This document shows, piece by piece, positions 47,301 through 54,995 of a stretch of DNA of 64,000 bases; positions within the stretch are counted from its first letter, which is position 1, and each line of letters opens with the position of its first letter. The translations under genes were made by a program, and so were the position numbers. The notes beneath the pieces are model-generated. The model ran no database searches. It saw only the letters and a list, made by a program, of their open reading frames with translations, and had not been told where the DNA came from. The stretch is from the NCBI GenBank assembly GCA_023419535.1, contig JAEZXX010000022.1, positions 12,644 through 76,643 of the forward strand, given 5' to 3'. The stretch comes from Pseudomonadota bacterium (lineage in GTDB: Bacteria > Pseudomonadota > Alphaproteobacteria > Rhizobiales > Rhizobiaceae).

Positions 47301-48014
47301 TCACTCCCGTCCGATGACCTGGAAGCCGCCGAAGATCATCCGTTTGCCGTCGAAGGGCATCGGGTTCTCGGCCATCGCCGTCTCCATCTCGGCGAAGACC
47401 TGCGCCTGGCCGCGGTCCCGCGTCGCCTTGTCCGGCCATGCGATCCAGGAGAAGCAGACCGTCTCGTCGGCCCTGGCCTGGACGGCGCGCCGGAAGTCGG
47501 TGACCTTGCCCTCGGGCACGTCGACGCCCCAGCACTCGACGTGACGGGTCGCGCCGTGCCGAAGGAAGAGGGGCGCCGCCTCCTGGCAATGGCGCACGAA
47601 GGTCTCGCGGTTCGCCGTGGGCACGGCGAGCACGAAGCCGTCGACATAGCCGAATGCGCCGCCGGGACCCTCGTCCACCACCGGCTCGAAGCGGCCGAAG
47701 ATCATCCGCCGTCCGTCGAAGGGGGCGTCGGACATGTCCATGCGCGGATCGTCCATCATCGCCGTCTCGGCGGCCGTCCGTGTCGTCTCGTCCGGGAAGG
47801 CCATCCAGCCGAAGGCGACGGTTTCTCCCTCCTTGGCGTCGACCGCGCGGTAGAAATCGGTCACCTTGCCGTGCGGCACGTCGTCGGCGATGGCGTCGAC
47901 GGCGGCGGTGGCGCCGAACTCCTCGAAGAACGGCGCGGAGCGCCGCGCCACCTCGGCGAAGCTCTGGCGCTTGTCCTCCTCGACGGGAATCACGCATCCC
48001 ACGATGATCGTCAT
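47301..48014 (-). CDS. Tandem DUF1428 protein (duplicated YbaA-like domain)
   Basis: A 237-residue protein made of two consecutive DUF1428 units, each ~115 residues, the length of a whole normal family member. Unit 1 runs from MTIIVGCVIPVEEDKRQSF to FDGRRMIFGRFEPVVD; unit 2 from YVDGFVLAVPTANRETF to FDGKRMIFGGFQVIG. Repeated landmarks are HGKVTDFYRAV / EGKVTDFRRAV and GWMAFPDETTR / SWIAWPDKATR. DUF1428 has a dimeric ferredoxin-like fold, so the fusion probably forms an internal dimer. No function is known. AGGAGA precedes the ATG. Part of the MarR-linked operon. Confidence 0.9.
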   Translation of the reverse strand: MTIIVGCVIPVEEDKRQSFAEVARRSAPFFEEFGATAAVDAIADDVPHGKVTDFYRAVDAKEGETVAFGWMAFPDETTRTAAETAMMDDPRMDMSDAPFDGRRMIFGRFEPVVDEGPGGAFGYVDGFVLAVPTANRETFVRHCQEAAPLFLRHGATRHVECWGVDVPEGKVTDFRRAVQARADETVCFSWIAWPDKATRDRGQAQVFAEMETAMAENPMPFDGKRMIFGGFQVIGRE

Positions 48015-48068
48015 CTCGGTTCTCCTGGTTGCGACGGAATTCGGAAGGGTCGGACCGGCGGCCGGCGC

Positions 48069-48491
48069 TTAAGTCTGCGGCGGCCCGTCGGCGGCCGCCG
48101 CCGGATCCATCCACATGACCTCCAGGATGTGCCCGTCGGGATCCTCGAAGGAGCGGCCGTACATGAAGCCGTAGTCCTGTCGCGGCGTCGGATCGGCGGT
48201 GCCGCCGGCGGCCACCGCCCTGTCCACGGCCGCGTCGACCGCCTCGCGGCTGTCCTGCGACAGGGCGAGAAGCATCTGGGCGTGGACCTTGGCGTCGGGG
48301 ATGGCCTTGGGGGTGAAGTCGGCGAAGCGCTCGTGCGTCAGCAGCATCAGGAAGATCGTCTGCGAGACGACGATGCAGGCGGCGCGCTCGTCCGAGAACG
48401 CGTCGTTCTTCGAAAAGCCCTGCGCCTCGTAGAAGGCGATCGAGCGGGGCAGGTCGCGGACCGGCAGATTGACGAAGATCATCTGGGGCAT
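48069..48491 (-). CDS. VOC-family protein (glyoxalase-like)
   Basis: A 140-residue VOC protein of the type MIFVNLPVRDLPRSIAFYEAQGF, ending with FEDPDGHILEVMWMDP, which supplies the C-terminal glutamate ligand. The middle segment FLMLLTHERFADFTPKAIPDA is typical of the subgroup often labelled glyoxalase/extradiol dioxygenase or lactoylglutathione lyase. AGGAC lies about ten bases before the ATG at 48491. Fifth gene of the seven-gene operon. Substrate unknown. Confidence 0.85.
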   Translation of the reverse strand: MPQMIFVNLPVRDLPRSIAFYEAQGFSKNDAFSDERAACIVVSQTIFLMLLTHERFADFTPKAIPDAKVHAQMLLALSQDSREAVDAAVDRAVAAGGTADPTPRQDYGFMYGRSFEDPDGHILEVMWMDPAAAADGPPQT

Positions 48492-48520
48492 CGGGATGTG
48501 TCCTGTAGGTGAAGGATGGG

Positions 48521-49123
48521 TCAGGCGGTCGGGACGGCCTCGATCTTCAGATCCCCCGGACGCTCGAAGACCGTGATCACCACTCCGCTCGGTGCGATCC
48601 GCGTGTCGACGAGGGTCAGGCCGAGCGGCGGGGCGCCGTCCAGCGCGCGCTTTCCGCGGCCGAGGACGATCGGGAAGGTGACGAGGAAGAGCCGGTCGAT
48701 CAGGCGGCGCCGAAGGAGTTCGGGATAGAGCGTCGAGGATCCCTGGACGAGGATGTCCGGTCCCTCGCTCGCCTTGGCGGCCGCGATCTCGTCGAAGTCG
48801 CGCAGGCGCCGTGTCCCGGCCCATCCCGTCTCGGGCTCGCGGGAGGTGACGACGAACTTGACCGCCCGGTTGATGCCGTCCGCCAGAGGCTCGCCCGACA
48901 TCTTCGGCCAGTGACCGGCGAAGATGTCGTAGGTCCGGCGCCCGAGGAGAAGGTCGAAGGGGCCGGCGAAAATCTCGTCGATGAAGCCGCCGACGGTCTC
49001 GTCGAAATGGGGCATCACCCATCCGCCGGAGGCGAAGCCGCCGTCGCGGTCCTCGTCGGGCGCGCCAGGTGACTGGACGACCCCGTCGAGGGACTGGAAG
49101 AAGCCTGCGACGATCCTGCGCAT
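48521..49123 (-). CDS. Dihydrofolate reductase / RibD C-terminal-like protein
   Basis: A 200-residue protein of the RibD_C/DHFR-like fold (YwjB type). It starts MRRIVAGFFQSLDGVVQSPG, has DLLLGRRTYDIFAGHWP near residue 58 and LVQGSSTLYPELLRRRLIDRL near 128, all typical of the family, in which NADPH-binding residues are partly conserved. It is not the housekeeping FolA. AGGAGA precedes the ATG. Family members are frequent in stress and detoxification operons of actinobacteria and alphaproteobacteria; the reaction is unknown. Confidence 0.85.
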   Translation of the reverse strand: MRRIVAGFFQSLDGVVQSPGAPDEDRDGGFASGGWVMPHFDETVGGFIDEIFAGPFDLLLGRRTYDIFAGHWPKMSGEPLADGINRAVKFVVTSREPETGWAGTRRLRDFDEIAAAKASEGPDILVQGSSTLYPELLRRRLIDRLFLVTFPIVLGRGKRALDGAPPLGLTLVDTRIAPSGVVITVFERPGDLKIEAVPTA

Positions 49124-49142
49124 GGTGAGGTCTCCTGACCGA

Positions 49143-49865
49143 TCAGAGGGGGCGAGGGCGCTCGTGGCGCGGCGCGTTCTGGGCGAAGGGGGCGAGCTGG
49201 GCGGCGAGCGCCCGGGCGAAGGCGGGCCGGCCCGTATGCAGCGCGACGTAGCGGTCGAGCCCCGGGGCCTCGCCGAGCAGGTCCAGCCAGTCGGCGATCC
49301 GCAGAACCGTGGTCATCACGAGGTCGGCGACCGTGAAGCGGTCGGCGACGAGATGGTCGCGCCCGGCGAGGGCATCGGCCGTCTGGCGCAGGCGCTGGAC
49401 GGCGATGGTCGACGCGCCGGGGCGCACGACCGCGACGGCCGCTGCGTCCGAGATGCCGAAGCGGTCCGGGGCCATCTCGAAGAAGCGCAGGTTCGCCAGC
49501 ATGGAGAGCGGCGGCTCGACGGTGTTCAGGGCAGCGAAAAGCCACGTCAGGGCCGCGGCGCGACCCGACTCGTCCGGCGGGAGCAGCGCGTCGCTCGCCT
49601 GGGCGATCGTCCAGGCGCAGGCGCCGGTCTCGAAGATCGTCTGGCCGCCCACCGTCAGAGATGGGATCTGCCCGAAGGGCTGGCGCGCGAGGTTCTCCGG
49701 CTGGCCTTGCGTGCCCTGTGCCACGAGGTCGACCTCGTGCGCGATCCCGGCCTCCTCCAGCGCCCAGCGAAGCCGCAGGTCGCGCACCTGCCCGCGGGCG
49801 AGCTCCGGCACCCAGTCGTAGGCGGTGAGCCGCACCGGGCCTTGCTGGAGATCCGCCGCGTTCAC
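49143..49865 (-). CDS. Glutathione S-transferase family protein
   Basis: A 240-residue GST. The N-terminal thioredoxin-like domain carries the cis-proline in FGQIPSLTV and the glutathione-contact FETGACAWTI; the all-alpha C-terminal domain has DRFTVADLVMTTVLRIADW, with the N-capping/hydrophobic staple residues of the fold. The GTG at 49865 overlaps the stop of the upstream VOC gene (GTGA). It would conjugate or reduce electrophiles with glutathione. It is in the MarR-linked operon, where glutathione chemistry and VOC enzymes plausibly act together. Confidence 0.88.
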   Translation of the reverse strand: MNAADLQQGPVRLTAYDWVPELARGQVRDLRLRWALEEAGIAHEVDLVAQGTQGQPENLARQPFGQIPSLTVGGQTIFETGACAWTIAQASDALLPPDESGRAAALTWLFAALNTVEPPLSMLANLRFFEMAPDRFGISDAAAVAVVRPGASTIAVQRLRQTADALAGRDHLVADRFTVADLVMTTVLRIADWLDLLGEAPGLDRYVALHTGRPAFARALAAQLAPFAQNAPRHERPRPL

Positions 49866-50266
49866 GGCCTCGTCCCCGCTTCGGCGGACGGGGGCATCGC
49901 GTGGATGTGGAGGATGTTGCCGTCCGGGTCCTTGAACCAGACGAGCTTCATGCCCTCGACATGGTGGACACCGTCGCGCCATTCGGCGCCCTCCATCGCG
50001 TAGCGCTCGAAGGCGACGCCTTCCTTTCGGAGATCGTCCACGATGGCGTCGAGGTCGGCCCCGGCGTCCCAGACGACCGCATTGGCCCGGTTGGTGCCGG
50101 CGAAGTCGGAGAGATAGACGACGAGATGCGTCGTGCCGGTGCGGAAGACGAGGACATCCGTCCCGTCCTCGGCGAGCTCCAGGCCGAGCGTGCCGCCGTA
50201 GAAGCGGCGCGCCCGGGCGATGTCGCGGACCGCGACGATGGCGGACGAGATCTTGTCTGCGAGCAT
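49862..50266 (-). CDS. VOC-family protein
   Basis: A 134-residue VOC protein beginning KISSAIVAVRDIARARRFYGGTLGLEL and ending VWFKDPDGNILHIHA, where histidine replaces the usual terminal glutamate ligand. GGGAGG lies six bases before the ATG at 50266. Second gene of the operon; its stop overlaps the GST start. Bleomycin-resistance or glyoxalase labels are often applied to this type, without evidence here. Confidence 0.85.
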   Translation of the reverse strand: MLADKISSAIVAVRDIARARRFYGGTLGLELAEDGTDVLVFRTGTTHLVVYLSDFAGTNRANAVVWDAGADLDAIVDDLRKEGVAFERYAMEGAEWRDGVHHVEGMKLVWFKDPDGNILHIHAMPPSAEAGTRP

Positions 50267-50298
50267 CCTAACCTCCCGTTTCTGCGTGTTGGTGGGCT

Positions 50299-50772
50299 TC
50301 AGCCCGCCGCGGCCCGTTCGAGCGCTGCGACATCGAGCTTCTTCATCGACATCATCGCCGTCATGACGCGAGCGGCCGCCTCGCGGTCCGGGCCGGCCAT
50401 CAGCTCGGGCAGGATCGTCGGGACGATCTGCCAGGAGAGGCCGAATCGGTCCTTCAGCCAGCCGCACTGCTCGGCGGCGGGGTCGGCCGAGAGGGCGTCC
50501 CAGTAGCGGTCCACCTCGCTTTGCGTCTCGCAGGCGACGGAGAGCGAGATCGCCGGGTCGAGCCGGAAGAAGGCGCCGCCGTTCAGGGCCATGTAGGCCT
50601 GGCCGAGAAGGGTGAACTCGACCGTGAGAACCTCTCCGGCCGATCCGGCGGGCCAGTCCGACGGCGAGCGCGTGACGCCGTCGATCGAGGCGCCGGGGAA
50701 CAGCGAGACATAGAAGTCCGCCGCCGCTTCGGCGCCCGTCTCGAACCACAGGCAGGTGCGCAATCGTGCCAT
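50299..50772 (-). CDS. PhnB-like VOC protein (3-demethylubiquinone methyltransferase-like domain)
   Basis: A 157-residue protein of the PhnB/3-dmu-9_3-mt VOC subgroup: RLRTCLWFETGAEAAADFYVSLFPGA, then FTLLGQAYMALNGG and CGWLKDRFGLSWQIVP, all diagnostic; the C-terminus has MTAMMSMKKLDVAALERA, also common in the group. Despite the domain name these proteins are not methyltransferases. Two in-frame ATGs compete; I take 50772 because GGAGG is eight bases upstream, whereas it is only two bases from the ATG at 50778. First gene of the operon, divergent from marR. Confidence 0.88.
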   Translation of the reverse strand: MARLRTCLWFETGAEAAADFYVSLFPGASIDGVTRSPSDWPAGSAGEVLTVEFTLLGQAYMALNGGAFFRLDPAISLSVACETQSEVDRYWDALSADPAAEQCGWLKDRFGLSWQIVPTILPELMAGPDREAAARVMTAMMSMKKLDVAALERAAAG

Positions 50773-50791
50773 GTCCATCGCCTCCACGACC

Positions 50792-50820
50792 TTGACATTT
50801 GAGTTGATATCAACATAATA
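50792..50820 (+). promoter_or_regulatory. marR promoter with palindromic operator in the spacer
   Basis: TTGACA (50792-50797) and CATAAT/ATAATA (50814-50820) form a near-consensus promoter reading toward marR. The perfect 12-bp palindrome GTTGATATCAAC (50803-50814) fills the spacer, so a bound dimer would block RNA polymerase. The likely transcription start is at or next to the marR ATG at 50826, suggesting a leaderless mRNA. The same site lies upstream of the divergent seven-gene operon, so both are probably repressed by MarR. Confidence 0.72.
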
Positions 50821-50825
50821 GGGGC

Positions 50826-51311
50826 ATGTCAAATTCCTGTGTCCCAGACGACGAGATCCCGCCGCGGCCGGTGCCCTTCTCGACCACGATCTTCGTCCGG
50901 GACCATTGCCTCTGCCTCCACACGCAGCGTGCCGCCCGCGCGATCTCGCGGCGCTTCGACGAGGCCCTGCGTCCGCTCGGGCTCAAGAGCGGGCAATTCT
51001 CGGCGCTCATCTCGCTCAACCGGCCGGAGCCGCCGACGCTGGGGTCCGTCGCGCGGCTGCTCGCCATGGACCGCACCACGCTGACCGCCAATCTCAAGCC
51101 GCTGGAGCGCGAGGGATGGGTGGAGGTGAAGGCCGACGAAAGGGACAAGCGGGCCCGCCGGCTGCATCTGACGGTGAAGGGGCGGGCGCTGCTGGCCCGG
51201 GCCGCTCCCGTCTGGACGGCGACGCACGAGGCGATCGAGGCCGATTTCGGTCGCGACGCGAACCGCCTGCGCGACGACCTGAACGCGTTCCTGGAGAAGC
51301 CGAAGGCTTGA
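50826..51311 (+). CDS. MarR-family transcriptional regulator
   Basis: A 161-residue winged-helix regulator. RDHCLCLHTQRAARAISRRFDEALRPLGLKSGQFSAL forms the N-terminal dimer helices, LGSVARLLAMDRTTLTANLKPLEREGWVEV is the recognition helix-turn-helix, and KRARRLHLTVKGRALL is the wing. Cysteines at residues 28 and 30 (HCLCLH) could sense electrophiles or oxidants, as in OhrR-like members; this is inference. It is divergent from the detoxification-type operon with a palindrome in between. Convergent with gntR, with three bases between stops. Confidence 0.92.
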   Translation: MSNSCVPDDEIPPRPVPFSTTIFVRDHCLCLHTQRAARAISRRFDEALRPLGLKSGQFSALISLNRPEPPTLGSVARLLAMDRTTLTANLKPLEREGWVEVKADERDKRARRLHLTVKGRALLARAAPVWTATHEAIEADFGRDANRLRDDLNAFLEKPKA

Positions 51312-51314
51312 CGT

Positions 51315-52004
51315 TCAGGGTGCCGGGCGATCGGCGGCGAGGGAGGCCGCGATGACCGCCTTCTTGCCGCGCACATGGGCGCGCATGAGATCGGCCAGCG
51401 CCTCGGCCCGGCCGGCTCTCAGGAGGACCAGCATCTCCTCGTGGTCGGCGACCGCGCGCGCCCATTGTTCGGGCGTCTTGGGCGCCGAATAGCGCGCCCT
51501 CTGGATGCGTCCGGTGAAGTTCCGGTAGAGGCCGAGGAGGGTGCGGTTGCCGCTCGCCTCCATCAGATGGTCGTGGATCGCCTCGTTGCGGGCCAGATAC
51601 AGCGCCTCGTCGCCCGCCTCGAAGGCCGCGACCATTTCGGCGTGCGCCGTTTCGATCGCCGCCAGCGTCTCCGGCGTCATGGCGCGGGCTGCGAGTTCCG
51701 CCGCGCTTCCCTCGAGCGCCGCGACCACCTCGATCATCTCCTCCACCTCGGCGAGCGAGATCGAGGCGACCCGCGCGCCGCGCTGCGGCAGGAGGTCGAC
51801 CAGCCCGTCGCGCGCGAGCACCTTGATCGCCTCGCGCAAGGGGGTGCGCGAGATTCCGAAGCGCGCCGTCAGTTCCATTTCGTTGAGGCGGCTGCCGGGC
51901 GCAAGTTCGCCGGACAGGACGAGGTCGCGCAGGGCCTCGGCGACCTCCTCGTGCAGCGAGCGCCGGGCGATCGTCAGCGGCGCGCCGTCGCGGGCCGCGC
52001 TCAA
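51315..52004 (-). CDS. GntR-family regulator, FCD subfamily
   Basis: A 229-residue regulator with an N-terminal winged helix (LHEEVAEALRDLVLSGELAPG, RFGISRTPLREAIKVLARDGLV) and an all-helical FCD effector domain from ~residue 80, with metal-ligand histidines in RNEAIHDHLMEASGN and VADHEEML. The only start consistent with this N-terminus is a TTG at 52004 that overlaps the stop of the dehydrogenase gene (TTGA), implying translational coupling. FCD regulators typically bind organic acids. It probably controls the dehydrogenase operon and the divergent aminotransferase. Confidence 0.9.
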   Translation of the reverse strand: MSAARDGAPLTIARRSLHEEVAEALRDLVLSGELAPGSRLNEMELTARFGISRTPLREAIKVLARDGLVDLLPQRGARVASISLAEVEEMIEVVAALEGSAAELAARAMTPETLAAIETAHAEMVAAFEAGDEALYLARNEAIHDHLMEASGNRTLLGLYRNFTGRIQRARYSAPKTPEQWARAVADHEEMLVLLRAGRAEALADLMRAHVRGKKAVIAASLAADRPAP

Positions 52005-54910
52005 GCGCCCGGTCCTTCGAGGCTCGTCGCCAGAACCCTCGCCACGTGAACGGCTTGCCGGTCGGTGCCGTCCTTGATCTGGTGGCGGCAGGAGGTGCCG
52101 TCGGCGACGAGGATCGTGTCGGCATCGGCCTTGCGCATGGCGGGCAGGAGCGAGAGCTCGCCCATGGCGAGCGAGATGTCGATCGTGTCGGCCGCGTAGC
52201 CGAAGGCGCCCGCCATGCCGCAGCAGCTCGATTCCACCGTCTCCACCTCCAGCTCCGGGATCGCCTTCAGCACCGTCTCCACCGCACCCATGGCCCCGAA
52301 CGCCTTCTGGTGGCAATGGCCGTGGAGCAGCGCCTTCCGACGCACCGGCCGAAGCGGCAGCGAAAGTCGTCCCGCCTTCATCTCGCGGGCCAGGAACTCC
52401 TCCAGGAGAAGGGCGGCCGCCTTGATCGCCTCGGTCTCGGGGCCCGGCAGGAGGCTCGTGAACTCGTCGCGCAGCGTCAGGAGGCAGCTCGGCTCCAGTC
52501 CGACGATCGGCACCCGGCGTTCGGCGAAGGGCGCGTAGGCCTCCACCACACGCTGCGCTTCGGTGCGCGCCTCCTCGACCGCGCCGACGGAGAGGAAGGT
52601 GCGCCCGCAACAGAGCGGGCGGCCTCCGCCCTTCGGTGTCAGCAGGTGGACGCGGTAGCCGCCGGCGTGAAGCACCTGCAGCGCCGCGTCGAGATTCTCG
52701 CGTTCGAACCAGCGGTTGAACGTGTCGGCGAAGAGGACGACCTCCCGCCCGTCCGCCGGCCCGGTCGGCCCGTCAGGATCGCGAAAGGCATCGCGACGGA
52801 AGCGGGGCAGGGTGCGGCGTGCGCTCAGGCCCGCGAGCGTTTCGGACAGGCGGGCGGCGCCGGGCAGTCGATCGCGCAGATTGGCTGCGAAGGGCAGCCG
52901 CGATGCCAGCGCCGCGTAGCGCGGCAGCCAGCCGACGAGGCGCTGCTGCAGCGTGTGGCCCCGCGCCTTCGCGCGCGCCGCGCTGACCTCGATCTTCATC
53001 TTCGCCATGTCGACGCCGGTCGGGCACTCGCGCTTGCAGCCCTTGCAGGAGACGCAGAGCTTCAGCGTCTCCTCCATCGCGTCAGAGGCGAGGGCGGCGG
53101 GCCCGAGCTGTCCGGTGATGGCGAGGCGCAGCGTGTTGGCGCGCCCGCGCGTCACGTCGCGCTCGTTGCGGGTGACGCGGTAGCTCGGGCACATGGTGCC
53201 GCCCGCGAGCTTGCGGCAGGCGCCGTTGTTGTTGCACATCTCGGCCGCGCCCTGCAGCCCGCCGCCGACGCCCGGATAGCCGCTCCAGTCGAGCGCGGCC
53301 TTCATCGGCTGCGGCCTGTAATGCGGCCCGAAGCGCATCAGGCTCCGGTCGTCGAACCGGGGCGCGCGGACGATCTTGCCCGGGTTCAGCAGGCCCGTCG
53401 GGTCGAAGCTGTCCTTCACCGCCTCGAAGGCGCGCGCGATGCGCGGCCCGAACATCGCCTCGTGGAACTCGGAGCGCACGATCCCGTCGCCGTGCTCGCC
53501 CGAATGGGAGCCCTTGAAGCGGCGCACCAGCTCGAAGGCCTCCTCGCCGATGGCGCGCATGGCCTTCAGGTCCTGGTCGAGGCGAAGGTTCAGGACCGGG
53601 CGTACGTGAAGGCAGCCGACCGAGGCGTGCGCGTACCAGGTGCCGCGCGTCCCGTGGCGCTCGAAGACCTCCGTGAGCGCGCTCGTGTAGTCGGCGAGAT
53701 GCTCCAGCGGCACCGCGCAATCCTCGACGAAGGAGATCGGCTTTCCCTCCTCCTTCATCGACATCATGATGTTGAGCCCGGAGGTGCGCACGTCGGAGAT
53801 CGCCGCCTGCAGGCCGGCATCGGCGACGGGAACGACGCCGCCCCAGCTCTTGCCCTCGCGGTCCCAGCCGAAGCCGAGATCGCCCATCAGCGCCTCGAGC
53901 TCGGCGAGCCTGGCGGCGTTCTCGGCCTCGCTTTCCTCGGCGAACTCGACGAGAAGCACCGCCTCGGGGCGTCCCCTCACGAACCGCTCCAGCGTCGGGC
54001 GGAACATGGCGATCTCGCCCGCCAGTTCGATCAGGGTGCGATCGACCAGCTCGATGGCGATAGGCCTCAGGGTGACGAGATGCTGCGCGGCGTCCATCGC
54101 GGCACGGAAGCTGCCGAAATGGCAGGCGCCGACGACGCGCCGGCCCATCAGCGGCCAGAGCGTCAGCTCGATCCGGTCGGAGAAGGCGAGGGTGCCTTCG
54201 GAGCCGACGAGGATGTGCGCGAGGTTGCGGTCCGGCGTCGCGGGCGACAGGGCGTCGAGATTGTAGCCGCCGACCCGCCGCTGCACCTTGGGGAAACGCG
54301 CCGCGACCTCGGCCGCCTCGCGCGCCCCGAGCCTGAGGAGCGCCTCGGCCATCGGCGGGCGCGGCTCGCGATTGCCGGCGAGCGGGCCGAAATGGGCCTC
54401 CGTCCCGTCGGCGAGGAGCGCGTCGACGGAGCGGACGTTGTCGCGCATCGTGCCGTAGCGCAGCGAACGGCCGCCGCAGGAATTGTTGGCCGTCATGCCG
54501 CCGATCGTGGCGCGCGAGGCGGTGGAGACGTCGACCGGGAACCAGAGGCCGTGGGGCTTCAGCTGCCGGTTCAGTTCGTCGAGGACGATGCCGGGCTCGA
54601 CGACGCAGGTCTTTGCCTCGGCGTCGAGCGAGACGATCCGGTTCAGATGCTTGGAGCAGTCGACGATCAGTCCCTCGTTGATCGTCTGCCCGCATTGCGA
54701 GGTGCCGCCGCCTCGGAAGGTGACGGACACTCCTTCGTCCCGGGCTATCGCGATCGCGCGCCGCGCGCCGTCGCGGTCCCGCGGCACCACCACCCCTCTC
54801 GGCATCATCTGGTAGTGCGAGGCGTCGGTCGAATATCGGCCGCGGCTGAAGGCGTCGAACAGGACGTCCCCGACGCGTTCCCGGCGCAGCCGCTCCTCCA
54901 GTGCCGCCAT
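52001..54910 (-). CDS. Fused FAD-linked oxidase / Fe-S 2-hydroxyacid dehydrogenase (GlcD-GlcF type)
   Basis: A 969-residue flavo-iron-sulfur dehydrogenase. The N-terminal half is a PCMH FAD domain (VTFRGGGTSQCGQTINEG near residue 80, RATIGGMTANNSCGGRSLRYG, VGSEGTLAFSDRIEL) with the GlcD-type cap (SGEHGDGIVRSEF, LNPGKI). The C-terminal half has two [4Fe-4S] motifs (CNNNGACRKLAGGTMCPSYR and CVSCKGCKRECPTGVDM) and CCG-domain cysteines (RPLCCGRTFLS, HGHCHQKAFG, ESSCCGMAGAFGY). This is the architecture of YdiJ/D-2-hydroxyglutarate or D-lactate dehydrogenases. The ATG at 54910 has GGGAGGG upstream. Co-operonic with gntR and divergent from a serine-glyoxylate-type aminotransferase, so glycolate or another glyoxylate-related hydroxyacid is plausible. 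Confidence 0.9.
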   Translation of the reverse strand: MAALEERLRRERVGDVLFDAFSRGRYSTDASHYQMMPRGVVVPRDRDGARRAIAIARDEGVSVTFRGGGTSQCGQTINEGLIVDCSKHLNRIVSLDAEAKTCVVEPGIVLDELNRQLKPHGLWFPVDVSTASRATIGGMTANNSCGGRSLRYGTMRDNVRSVDALLADGTEAHFGPLAGNREPRPPMAEALLRLGAREAAEVAARFPKVQRRVGGYNLDALSPATPDRNLAHILVGSEGTLAFSDRIELTLWPLMGRRVVGACHFGSFRAAMDAAQHLVTLRPIAIELVDRTLIELAGEIAMFRPTLERFVRGRPEAVLLVEFAEESEAENAARLAELEALMGDLGFGWDREGKSWGGVVPVADAGLQAAISDVRTSGLNIMMSMKEEGKPISFVEDCAVPLEHLADYTSALTEVFERHGTRGTWYAHASVGCLHVRPVLNLRLDQDLKAMRAIGEEAFELVRRFKGSHSGEHGDGIVRSEFHEAMFGPRIARAFEAVKDSFDPTGLLNPGKIVRAPRFDDRSLMRFGPHYRPQPMKAALDWSGYPGVGGGLQGAAEMCNNNGACRKLAGGTMCPSYRVTRNERDVTRGRANTLRLAITGQLGPAALASDAMEETLKLCVSCKGCKRECPTGVDMAKMKIEVSAARAKARGHTLQQRLVGWLPRYAALASRLPFAANLRDRLPGAARLSETLAGLSARRTLPRFRRDAFRDPDGPTGPADGREVVLFADTFNRWFERENLDAALQVLHAGGYRVHLLTPKGGGRPLCCGRTFLSVGAVEEARTEAQRVVEAYAPFAERRVPIVGLEPSCLLTLRDEFTSLLPGPETEAIKAAALLLEEFLAREMKAGRLSLPLRPVRRKALLHGHCHQKAFGAMGAVETVLKAIPELEVETVESSCCGMAGAFGYAADTIDISLAMGELSLLPAMRKADADTILVADGTSCRHQIKDGTDRQAVHVARVLATSLEGPGA

Positions 54911-54935
54911 CGTTTCCCTCCCGTCCGATCTCCGC

Positions 54936-54970
54936 TTGACAAGAATTGCATTCATAATTCATTTCTGCAA
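54936..54970. promoter_or_regulatory. Divergent promoter/operator region for GntR control
   Basis: AT-rich island in an otherwise GC-rich region. It holds TTGACA (54936-54941) and the dyad GAATT-8-AATTC (54943-54960), inside which GAATTGCATTC is itself an 11-bp inverted repeat. Read on the minus strand, TTGCAG (54970-54965) and AATTCT are spaced 17 bases apart, a possible promoter for the dehydrogenase operon. The dyad is a credible site for the co-encoded FCD regulator; this is inference. Confidence 0.5.
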
Positions 54971-54995
54971 GCGAGGGTCTGAAGGGGAGGACATC

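Noticed and set aside
49862..50266. Bleomycin or fosfomycin resistance gene among the VOC proteins
   Set aside because: The VOC fold alone does not indicate resistance; several similar housekeeping-type VOC genes lie in the same operon and terminal metal ligands differ.
46504..51311. Recently acquired genomic island around the VOC/GST operon
   Set aside because: Base composition and codon use look like the neighbours, and there is no integrase, tRNA or direct-repeat boundary.
52046..54982. 978-codon plus-strand open frame opposite the FAD/Fe-S dehydrogenase
   Set aside because: Shadow frame; low-complexity Arg/Ala/Glu composition and no start site context. The minus-strand frame has complete FAD and Fe-S motifs.
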